A stretch of DNA of 21,548 bases, taken from contig DASVSC010000134.1 in NCBI GenBank assembly GCA_036388295.1, forward strand, positions 1-21,548, read 5' to 3'. The DNA comes from RYN-431 sp036388295. GTDB lineage: Bacteria; Planctomycetota; Phycisphaerae; Tepidisphaerales; Tepidisphaeraceae. This document shows positions 7,537 through 14,354 of the stretch, piece after piece. The translations under genes and the position numbers were made by a program. The notes beneath the pieces are model-generated. The model did no database searches and had not been told where the DNA came from. It saw only the letters and a list, made by a program, of their open reading frames with translations. Positions within the stretch are counted from its first letter, which is position 1, and each line of letters starts with the position of its first letter.

Positions 7537-7540
7537 ATTC

Positions 7541-7672
7541 GGCTCCCTCTCCCGGTATGGCCGGGAGAGGGAGCCGACAAGACGGGCTCGCCCGTCGGTT
7601 GGTGTTTGCTTCGATGAAGTCGTCTGTCGTCGGCCCTCACCCTAACCCTCTCCCGGCCATACCGGGAGAGGG
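7541..7672. repeat. Composite intergenic palindrome (nested hairpins)
   Basis: A perfect 15-bp hairpin (7541-7555 / 7561-7575, loop TATGG) and a perfect 11-bp hairpin (7646-7656 / 7662-7672, loop CCATA) contain inverted copies of the same 27-bp sequence. Between them lies a third hairpin, GACGGG-CTCG-CCCGTC (7581-7596). The CCCTCACCCTAACCCTCTCC part (7637-7652) resembles an intergenic palindrome seen in many unrelated bacteria. It occupies the gap between two convergent genes and may terminate both, although neither hairpin has a U-run. Confidence 0.85.
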
Positions 7673-7711
7673 GACCAGACGCCGCTAGGGAAGCAAGCAC
7701 GTTACTTTGGC

Positions 7712-10700
7712 CTACCGGTTCATCTCGACCGACACGTCCCGCACGCGCTCCGGCTGGTTGGTTTTCACGTTCCACCACATCTCGGCGAACGACCCGCGGG
7801 ACAAACCTTTTTCGTCATACCACTCAACCGGCTGACGCGGCGTGCCGGTCGCGATGATGCGGTCGGTGGCGGGTTCATACATCGCGCGGGCGGCGTCGAT
7901 GCGCATGTTGCGGCCGTAAAGCGTCGCCCCCTGGTCGGCGGTCATGCGCGTCAGTTCGGCACCCTGCGGGCCGTCGGCGCTGCTCACGTCGGCGATCAGG
8001 CGCGGGGCCTCCATCTTCACCGGGTCCGCGCCGGGGGCGCGGTGGACGACGACGACATCGCCGTCCAGAATCGCCTGCTTTTTCGCCGGGTCGTAGGTCA
8101 TGCGGCGCGTCCATTGCAGGGCGACGGTGCCGCGTCCGAGTGAGGCGGGACGCGTCGCAGGCTTGGGCGTCGCCGGCTGCGCGGCGGGAGCAGCCTCTTC
8201 GTACAGAAGTCGACCCCCACTGGGAACGTCGATCGCGCCGGGCGAGCCGTCGGGATTGGAATAAATCGTCAGCGCCGGGGCGTAAACGAATGTCCGCCGC
8301 AGCCAGTTGCCGGTCTGGCCGGCCGGGTACAGGTGAGAGCTGATTTCGGCCATATCGCCAGCACGGCCACTGAGGGTCAGCGACTTCACCTGTTTGGCCG
8401 GCCCGCCGACTGCGCCGAAGCCCGCCGGCTGCGACGTCGGCGACGCGGCGGCGGGTTTATCCGGCGCGTCAACGAACGTGATCTCCAGCGACCCACCCTT
8501 GGCGTGATTGACCGTGCCGTCCGCGCCTTGCGAGGTCACGACAATGTCGCCGACGACCGTCGCGCGGTTCGACGGGCCGTCGTAGGTCAGGGACTCTTTC
8601 CAGGCCACGTCGATCGGCTGGCCGGGTTTGCCGCCGCCGGGTTTCGGGCTGCCGCGGAGTGTGCCCGGGCCGTCGATGCTGGCGTGAGCGCCGGTGGCGT
8701 CGACGCGTATCGCTTCGCCGGTGAGGGTGGACTGTGGGTCGCTGACGCGGGCGGGCGTGCCGGTCAGCGTCACCCACTGCGCGCCGCCCGCGCGGTCGAC
8801 GCTGAGGCGGTCGGCCGTGGCGGCCGCACCGTCGACAGTGGCGAACTGGACATGCCCGGCCGCGGTGAGTTGTTCGACCGCGAAGGCCGTCGGCGTCGTG
8901 CCCGCGGCTGGGCCGGCTTCGGTGCCCGGCGTGGCCAGCGTGGTCGTCAGGTCGTCGGCACGCAGCGTCAGCTTCGGGTCGCTGGCCACGACGTCGCCGT
9001 GGGCGTGCATGGAGCGGACGGCGAGCGTTCCGTCCGGCTTGGCGGCCGTGCCGAGGTCGAGCGTGGCGGCGGCAATTTTTTGTTCGACCCCGTCCTCGCC
9101 GGTCACACTGGCGCGCACCGCGCCGTCGGCCCGTACGGTCGACAACTGCGGCTGTTCCTGCTGCGGGTCCGGCACGAAGCCCAAGGCCAGTGTGTCGCTC
9201 GTGAGTTTTAGTTGCGGGTGTTGCACGTCGACCTGGCCGCGGAAAACGGCGCGTTCGATGCCGCGTTTGCCGTCCTTGGTCGTTATGCGGATCGTGGCGA
9301 AATCGGTCCATGTCGTCCGCAGCGTCTTCGGCGGCCCGTCGCTGGCCAGAACAAGCTCCGCCTTGCTGCGGCCGTGCAGAATGGCGTCATCGCCGTCGGC
9401 TTCAATGGATTCGGTCGTCAACGTCGTGCCGCTGGGATCGCGCACGGTGACGTGTGGCGTCGTCGCGTCGGGCGCGGCCCGGAAGCGATTGCCTTCCACG
9501 GCGGCCCAGACGTACGCGGCGACAACCGTCGACCCCTCGCGCCGCAGGTTCACGGGCTTGCCGTACAGTTCGACGATGCGGTCGGCGGCCGAGCGTAAGC
9601 CGGATTCGGCGAGCGCCTGCGGCACGACCGTGAGCTTGCCGGCCCATTGAATCTCGATCGGTCCGGAAACCGTCGGCTTGGTCGCCGCGCGCGTGGCGGC
9701 GCGACGGGCCGGACGCGTGGCGGGCCCGGTGACGGCGACATCAGTAGACGGCTGTGTAACGGCCGCACGGCGCGCCGGCCGGGTGGCAGGCGGTTCGGCC
9801 GCGAGCGGCTCCGCCTGGGTCGTGATGGCGGCCGGTGCGGACGCAGGCTGCGTGGCGGGCCGGGTGGTTGCGGCGTTCGGCTCGAACGTGAATGTCGCCG
9901 TCATGCGGTCGGCCGAGCCGACGGAGGCGTCGCCTTCCAGCAGGCGCACTTCCTCGTTGAACGTCGCGCGGTACGCGACCGTCTCGTGCGGCTTGTTCGG
10001 CACGACGGGGGCGCGGGTGGCGGTCTGGGCGGCGCGGCGGGTGGCGGCGATACGCCGTTCGCGGCGGCGCTCGCGCTCCTCGGCCGTCAGGCGAGGGGCG
10101 ACTTCCGGATCGGCAGTGGCCAGCTCGATCGGCCGGCCGTCGATCCGGAGTGGGCCGCGGTCGGCTGTCGGGACGCTGCCGCTGAACGCTTTGGCGTTCT
10201 TGATCACGAGGCGTTTTCCGTGGGCGACTTCCAGGAACTCCAGCCGGCGGTCGCGCTGGTTATAGCGAATGGTGAGGCCTTCGCCGTCGAAGTCGTAGTC
10301 GCGGCCGCGCACGGTGATCGGGACGCGGTCGGCGAGGATTTCCTGCCCGTCCTTCGTCATCGTCACGGTGTTCAGCCGCAGTGTGTCATTGTCGAAGGCG
10401 ACGATCGGCAGTGTGGCGACGAGAATCGGCTCTTCGGATTCCGCCGTCTCCAGCAGGCCGAGCGTGACGTCGTGCAGCGTGCCGTGCGACGGCGGCTGGC
10501 TCTGCATCGCGCCGAGGCGGTTGCCGCTCGGGGCCCCCTGGGCCATGGTGATGTCGCCGTAGCTGGCGCGCAGCGTCAGGACTTGGCCGTCCTTGGCGTA
10601 GAACCGCGCGTCGGGGCGGACGACGTGGATCTGGTTGTTCACCGGCGGGTCGAAGTGGTCGGCGCGGAACTCGTTGATCAGGTCGCCGGTCTTTTTGTCG

Positions 10701-10897
10701 AACGTCTGCACCCAGCCGCCCTCGCCCGCGCCGACGCCCGAGCCGGCCAGTTCTTCGCCGGTGGGCGCGGGCAGAGTCGCCGGGTTCTTCGCGCTGCGCG
10801 TCGGGAGACGCGGCGACGCCTTCTGCGTCAGCAGAAAAATCGAGAACGCCGCGACCAGCACCACCAGCACCGCGAGCGTGATTAGAATCGATCGCAC
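7712..10897 (-). CDS. Large LptC/LptA (OstA)-like envelope protein
   Basis: The 1061-aa protein has one N-terminal transmembrane anchor (about 3-23) and a large predicted periplasmic part. Residues ~60-240 look LptC-like (VVRPDARFYAKDGQ, LTLRASYGDITM, GEGLTIRYNQRDRRLEFLE). Further OstA/LptA-like units recur, for example near 307-336, 551-574, 629-654, 685-701, 764-790 and 927-952, with the pattern G-D/H-V followed by ADRL/SDTL/ADDL. Ala/Thr/Arg/Pro-rich linkers with PATRPARRAA (345-410, 905-920) separate them. LptC and LptA are each usually ~190 aa, so this is far larger. It starts with GTG, with GGAGGT inside the end of kdsD. The kdsD-lptC order matches the Escherichia coli locus and supports a role in moving lipopolysaccharide across the periplasm. 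The domain assignment is by pattern only. Confidence 0.7.
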   Translation of the reverse strand: MRSILITLAVLVVLVAAFSIFLLTQKASPRLPTRSAKNPATLPAPTGEELAGSGVGAGEGGWVQTFDKKTGDLINEFRADHFDPPVNNQIHVVRPDARFYAKDGQVLTLRASYGDITMAQGAPSGNRLGAMQSQPPSHGTLHDVTLGLLETAESEEPILVATLPIVAFDNDTLRLNTVTMTKDGQEILADRVPITVRGRDYDFDGEGLTIRYNQRDRRLEFLEVAHGKRLVIKNAKAFSGSVPTADRGPLRIDGRPIELATADPEVAPRLTAEERERRRERRIAATRRAAQTATRAPVVPNKPHETVAYRATFNEEVRLLEGDASVGSADRMTATFTFEPNAATTRPATQPASAPAAITTQAEPLAAEPPATRPARRAAVTQPSTDVAVTGPATRPARRAATRAATKPTVSGPIEIQWAGKLTVVPQALAESGLRSAADRIVELYGKPVNLRREGSTVVAAYVWAAVEGNRFRAAPDATTPHVTVRDPSGTTLTTESIEADGDDAILHGRSKAELVLASDGPPKTLRTTWTDFATIRITTKDGKRGIERAVFRGQVDVQHPQLKLTSDTLALGFVPDPQQEQPQLSTVRADGAVRASVTGEDGVEQKIAAATLDLGTAAKPDGTLAVRSMHAHGDVVASDPKLTLRADDLTTTLATPGTEAGPAAGTTPTAFAVEQLTAAGHVQFATVDGAAATADRLSVDRAGGAQWVTLTGTPARVSDPQSTLTGEAIRVDATGAHASIDGPGTLRGSPKPGGGKPGQPIDVAWKESLTYDGPSNRATVVGDIVVTSQGADGTVNHAKGGSLEITFVDAPDKPAAASPTSQPAGFGAVGGPAKQVKSLTLSGRAGDMAEISSHLYPAGQTGNWLRRTFVYAPALTIYSNPDGSPGAIDVPSGGRLLYEEAAPAAQPATPKPATRPASLGRGTVALQWTRRMTYDPAKKQAILDGDVVVVHRAPGADPVKMEAPRLIADVSSADGPQGAELTRMTADQGATLYGRNMRIDAARAMYEPATDRIIATGTPRQPVEWYDEKGLSRGSFAEMWWNVKTNQPERVRDVSVEMNR

Positions 10898-10900
10898 AGG

Positions 10901-11893
10901 TCAGACCTCCGTGTCCAGCATTTTGAGGACGACCAAGTCCTGCACGTCGATCAGGCCGACGGGCCGGTCGCCGGCGTCGACGACGGGCAGTTCGTCAACG
11001 CGGTACTTCTTCATCATCGCCATCGCCTCGCCGGCCAGGGCGTCGTCGCGCACACGCTTCGGGTCGCGCGTCATCACGCTGGCGACGGGCGTCTTAAGCG
11101 CGTCATCGCCGGTCAGCACCAGGCGGCGCAGGTCGCCGTCGGAGAAGATGCCGCTGATTTTACCGGAGGCTTCGTCCAGCAGAATCACCGCGCCGCTGCG
11201 ACGTTTGATGCGGCTGACTTCGTGCAACACTTGGCCGACGCTGAGGGTGTCGCTGGCGACGGGCAGGTTTTCGCCGCGTTTGAACGTCATGGCCTCGCTC
11301 ACGCGCAGCAGCTTCCGGCCGAGCTGGCCGGCGGGGTGGTACAGGGCGAAATCGTCGGCGGTGAACTTCCGCAGCGTCATCACCGACAGCGCCAGCGCGT
11401 CGCCCAGGGCGAGCATGGCCGTCGTGCTGGCGCTGGGGGCGAGGCGAAGCGGGCAGGCCTCCTCGATTCGGCCGGTCACGATTGCGACATCGGCGTAGCG
11501 GCCGAGTGTGCTGGTGGCGGCGGCGGTGATGGCGACGATCGGGTGGTCGAACTTTTTGACCAGTTCCAGCAGCCGTACGATTTCGTCGCTTTCGCCCGAC
11601 GACGACAGCACCAGCAGCACGTCGCCGGCGCGGATGCTGCCGGCATCGCCGTGGACGGCGTCGGCGGCGTTGACGTAATGCGCGGGCGTGCCGGTGCTGG
11701 CGAAGGTGGCGGCAATTTTGCGGGCGATGTGGCCGGCCTTGCCCATGCCGGCGGTCAGCACGCTGGCGCGGCAATCGAGGATTAAATGGACGGCGCGCTC
11801 GAAGGCTTCGTCGATGTGGTCGGCCATCCGTGCCACGGCGGCGGCCTCGGCGGCGAGCACTTCGCGGGCGACTGATCGGATGGTCGGGTCCAA
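10901..11893 (-). CDS. kdsD: D-arabinose 5-phosphate isomerase (KdsD/KpsF family)
   Basis: The 330-aa cytoplasmic enzyme converts D-ribulose 5-phosphate to D-arabinose 5-phosphate, the first step to Kdo of lipopolysaccharide. An SIS domain (about 40-175) contains TAGMGKAGHIARKIAATFAS, NAADAVHGDAG, LSSSGESDEI and EACPLRLAPSASTT. Two CBS domains follow (about 203-262 and 270-328, ending PVGLIDVQDLVVLK). Length and order match KdsD. The start chosen is TTG at 11893, because alignment with KdsD needs the residues before the first ATG (Met23). No Shine-Dalgarno sequence is present, and a good promoter ends only about 10 bp upstream. The next gene, 3 bp on, is LptC-like, so Kdo synthesis and lipopolysaccharide export appear to share an operon. 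Confidence 0.93.
   Translation of the reverse strand: MDPTIRSVAREVLAAEAAAVARMADHIDEAFERAVHLILDCRASVLTAGMGKAGHIARKIAATFASTGTPAHYVNAADAVHGDAGSIRAGDVLLVLSSSGESDEIVRLLELVKKFDHPIVAITAAATSTLGRYADVAIVTGRIEEACPLRLAPSASTTAMLALGDALALSVMTLRKFTADDFALYHPAGQLGRKLLRVSEAMTFKRGENLPVASDTLSVGQVLHEVSRIKRRSGAVILLDEASGKISGIFSDGDLRRLVLTGDDALKTPVASVMTRDPKRVRDDALAGEAMAMMKKYRVDELPVVDAGDRPVGLIDVQDLVVLKMLDTEV
10905..10910 (-). promoter_or_regulatory. Shine-Dalgarno sequence of the LptC-like gene, inside kdsD
   Basis: GGAGGT lies in the last codons of kdsD (ACG GAG GTC TGA), 7 bp before the GTG start at 10897. It fixes the GTG as the start and indicates translational coupling across a 3-bp gap. Confidence 0.8.
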
Positions 11894-11902
11894 GAGTCGT
11901 GA

Positions 11903-11930
11903 ATTATCGGGCCGCGTGCTTTAGAATCAA
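11903..11930 (-). promoter_or_regulatory. Promoter for kdsD, giving a near-leaderless transcript
   Basis: On the minus strand TTGATT (11930-11925) and GATAAT (11908-11903) lie 16 bp apart. The transcript should begin about 3 nt before the TTG start codon at 11893. On the plus strand TAGAAT (11922-11927) could be the -10 element for scpA, also close to its ATG at 11940; no good -35 is visible for that one. Confidence 0.5.
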
Positions 11931-11939
11931 TCGCCAGCC

Positions 11940-12776
11940 ATGACAGCCGATTACCGAGTCGACCTTCCCGTGTTCCATGGCCCGCTCGATTTGCTGCTGT
12001 TTCTTATCAAACGCGACGAGCTGGACATCACCGATATCCCGATCCATTCGATCACGCAGTCGTACCTCGGCTACCTGGAACAGCTCCGCAAATCCCCCAG
12101 CGGCTTCGACATCAACACCGCCGGCGATTTCGTCGTGATGGCGGCGACGCTGATGGAAATCAAGTCGGCGATGCTGCTGCCGGAACCGCCGGCGGTGACG
12201 AAAGACGGCGCGACCACCGCCGCCCAGGATTTAGCCGACCCGCGGCAGGAACTGGTGCAGCAGCTGTTGGAATACAAACGCCTGAAGGACAACGCGAACC
12301 TGCTGGAGCGGCAGCAGTCGGACTATTTCAACCGGTTCGCGCGGGTGCCGGCGTCCCTCGACGGCGACGACGAGCCGCCGCCGCTGGATTTGGACGAGAT
12401 CCAGATTTACGACCTGCTGGCCGCCTTCACGCGGCTGATGAAAGACACCGGCGGCCGTGGGCCGCGGATGCACGAAGTGGTGTACGACGAAACGCCGATC
12501 GCCCTGCACGCGGCAGACATCGAAGACCGCTTGCGGCGCGAAAAGTCGGTCAGCCTGCGCACGCTGCTGATAGGGCGGACCAGCAAAAGCGAAATGATCG
12601 GCGTGTTCTTAGCCCTGCTGGAACTGGTGCGCGAAAAACGCGTTCTGGTGTCGCAGGAAGAGGCGGGCGACGATTTAATTCTGACGGACGCGCCGCCGGA
12701 ACACCGGCGGACTTTCATCGGCGCGTCGCTCGACCTGTCGAACCACGCGGCCGAGCTGCCGGGCAGTTCGGGTTGA
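11940..12776 (+). CDS. scpA: Segregation and condensation protein A
   Basis: The 278-aa kleisin subunit bridges SMC heads, with ScpB, in the SMC-ScpAB condensin that organises and segregates the chromosome. The N-terminal SMC-neck-binding motif is clear: VFHGPLDLLLFLIKRDELDI (11-30), with FVVMAATLMEIKSAMLLPEP following. An acidic, poorly conserved middle (about 85-170) leads to a C-terminal winged helix (SEMIGVFLALLELVREKRV). The length is normal. No scpB or smc lies in the window, unlike the common scpA-scpB pairing. The ATG is only 46 bp from the kdsD start, so the two divergent promoters must overlap. The epimerase gene follows after 13 bp, probably in the same operon. Confidence 0.93.
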   Translation: MTADYRVDLPVFHGPLDLLLFLIKRDELDITDIPIHSITQSYLGYLEQLRKSPSGFDINTAGDFVVMAATLMEIKSAMLLPEPPAVTKDGATTAAQDLADPRQELVQQLLEYKRLKDNANLLERQQSDYFNRFARVPASLDGDDEPPPLDLDEIQIYDLLAAFTRLMKDTGGRGPRMHEVVYDETPIALHAADIEDRLRREKSVSLRTLLIGRTSKSEMIGVFLALLELVREKRVLVSQEEAGDDLILTDAPPEHRRTFIGASLDLSNHAAELPGSSG

Positions 12777-12789
12777 GGATCGGGTGCTT

Positions 12790-13800
12790 ATGTCCCAACG
12801 TTATCTCGTCACCGGCGGGGCCGGCTTCATCGGCTCACACCTGACCGAGCGGCTGCTGGCCGACGGACATTCGGTGACGATCCTGGATGATTTGTCCACC
12901 GGCCGGCCGGCGAACCTGTCGGCGGTGGCGGGGCACCCGAAGTTGCAGATCGTCCGCGACAGCGTCACGAGCGAAAGCACCGTCAACCACTGCGTGGCCG
13001 ACTGCGATGTCGTATTTCACTTGGCCAGTGCGGTCGGCGTGCAACTGGTGCTGGACCAGCCGGTGCGCACGATCCAGACGACCATTCACGGCACGGAACT
13101 GGTGCTCAGCGCCGCCCACCGCTTCGGCCGGCCCGTGTTGATCACGAGTTCGTCCGAAGTGTACGGCAAAGGCACGCGCGTGCCGTTCCACGAAGACGAC
13201 GACGTGGTGATGGGGCCGACCAATACCACGCGCTACTGCTACGCCTACTGCAAAGGCATCGACGAGTTTTTGGGGCTCGCGTACCACAAGCAGTTCGGCC
13301 TGCCCGTCACGATCGTGCGTTTGTTCAACACCGTCGGCCCGCGCCAGGTGGGCATGTACGGCATGGTGATGCCGCGATTCATCGAAGCGGCACTGGCGGG
13401 CCAGCCGCTGCGCGTGAACGGCGACGGCAATCAGACGCGCTGCTTCTGCCACGTCAGCGACGTGGTCGACGCGCTGGTGAACCTGATGCAGACGCCGGCC
13501 GCGGTCGGGCGGGTGTTCAACCTGGGCGGGCACGAAGAAGTATCGATGAACGACTTGGCCGCCCGCGTGCTGCGGCTCAGTGATTCGAAGAGCCGGATCG
13601 AACACATCAGCTACCAGGAAGCCTACGGCCACGCGTTCGTCGACATGGCCCGGCGGGTGCCGGCGCTGGACAAAATTCGCGAGGCAATCGGCTTCGCCCC
13701 GCGGTACGCGCTCGACGCGATTATCGCCAGCGTGATCGACGAGCACCGAAAGCTGCTGGCCGCGGGTGTGAACCCGCGCGAAACCCTCGCGCCACGATAG
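12790..13800 (+). CDS. NAD-dependent sugar-nucleotide epimerase/dehydratase
   Basis: The 336-aa extended short-chain dehydrogenase has the Rossmann motif GGAGFIGSHL (9-18), LDDLSTG (acidic Asp that binds the NAD ribose), SSSEVYG with Ser121/Ser122, and the YxxxK active site Tyr151-Lys155. NTVGPRQ and GDGNQTRCFCHVSDVVDA are typical of UDP-glucose 4-epimerase, UDP-glucuronate decarboxylase and dTDP-glucose dehydratase relatives. The exact substrate cannot be assigned. The ATG at 12790 follows GAGGAT; a GTG at 12784 in the same frame is an alternative. The C-terminal residues AAGVNPRETLAPR are encoded by the left arm of a palindromic repeat (13760-13780), so the natural C-terminus has probably been rewritten by the repeat. 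Confidence 0.88.
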   Translation: MSQRYLVTGGAGFIGSHLTERLLADGHSVTILDDLSTGRPANLSAVAGHPKLQIVRDSVTSESTVNHCVADCDVVFHLASAVGVQLVLDQPVRTIQTTIHGTELVLSAAHRFGRPVLITSSSEVYGKGTRVPFHEDDDVVMGPTNTTRYCYAYCKGIDEFLGLAYHKQFGLPVTIVRLFNTVGPRQVGMYGMVMPRFIEAALAGQPLRVNGDGNQTRCFCHVSDVVDALVNLMQTPAAVGRVFNLGGHEEVSMNDLAARVLRLSDSKSRIEHISYQEAYGHAFVDMARRVPALDKIREAIGFAPRYALDAIIASVIDEHRKLLAAGVNPRETLAPR

Positions 13801-13858
13801 CTGCTTTGTTACGCGAGCGGTCCGCGCGGGTTGCTGCGCGCGATTTGCACCCGCGTGG
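13760..13858. repeat. Palindromic repeat overlapping the epimerase 3' end
   Basis: CCGCGGGTGTGAACCCGCGC (from 13760) lies in the epimerase coding end. An imperfect inverted partner (13822-13858, CCGCGCGGGTT...TGCACCCGCGTGG) lies beyond the stop codon, interrupted by about 14 bp. The core is nearly the same as the arms at 16040-16065 and 16105-16130, so the two loci are copies of one family. Confidence 0.7.
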
Positions 13859-13880
13859 GACGGCTGCTCCAATGCTTCTT

Positions 13881-14303
13881 ATGAGCCGTTCGCCCGTCCG
13901 CCGGTTTTCGATCGAACTGTCCACCGAAGGCGGCACCGAACTGGTGAACCTCACCCCGCACTTGGCGCAGCACGCGCCGTCAATGGCCGGCGAGGGCGTG
14001 CTGCACCTGTTCGTCGTCGGTTCCACCGCGGCCCTGACCACGATCGAGTTCGAACCGGGCCTGGTGAAGCACGATCTAGCCGACGCGATGCAACGGCTGG
14101 TGCCGGACGATTTGGAATACCGCCACGAACTCACCTGGCACGACGACAACGGCCACAGCCACATCCGCGCCGCGCTGGTGGGGCCGAGCCTGACGGTTCC
14201 GTTCGCGAACGGGAAACTACTGACGGGCGAATACCAGCAGCCGGTGCTGATCGACTTCGACACCCGGCCACGCCGACGGCAGGTGATCTGCACCGTGCTG
14301 TGA
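13881..14303 (+). CDS. YjbQ/UPF0047 family protein
   Basis: The 140-aa protein belongs to the YjbQ family, named after a secondary thiamine-phosphate synthase activity reported for the Escherichia coli protein. Its true cellular role is uncertain. Diagnostic segments are VNLTPHLAQHAP, GEGVLHLFVVGSTAALTTIE, the His-rich metal/phosphate site HDDNGHSHIRAALVGPSLTV, FANGKLLTGEYQQPVLIDFD and a C-terminal RRRQVICTVL. The length matches the ~138-aa family. The ATG at 13881 (MSRSPV) is chosen; 13872 in the same frame is possible. Longer upstream starts would translate the palindromic repeat and are unlikely. It is in the same direction as scpA and the epimerase, but the repeat lies between. It converges with gltX. 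Confidence 0.88.
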   Translation: MSRSPVRRFSIELSTEGGTELVNLTPHLAQHAPSMAGEGVLHLFVVGSTAALTTIEFEPGLVKHDLADAMQRLVPDDLEYRHELTWHDDNGHSHIRAALVGPSLTVPFANGKLLTGEYQQPVLIDFDTRPRRRQVICTVL

Positions 14304-14331
14304 GCGCCGCGCGTGTCTTCGGCCGGCGGAA

Positions 14332-14354
14332 CGGCGGGCAGTGCCCGCCCTACG
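14332..14354. repeat. Short copy of the 1-142 palindrome core
   Basis: These 23 bases are identical to 78-100 and contain the near-palindrome GGCGGGCAGTGCCCGCC followed by CTACG. It sits in the 46-bp gap between the convergent yjbQ-like gene and gltX, and its CTA (14350-14352) is the complement of the gltX stop codon TAG. Confidence 0.85.

Noticed and set aside
7541..7575. Classic Rho-independent terminator after the aldo/keto reductase
   Set aside because: The hairpin is strong but no T-run follows on either strand, so I list it as a palindromic element that may still affect transcript ends.
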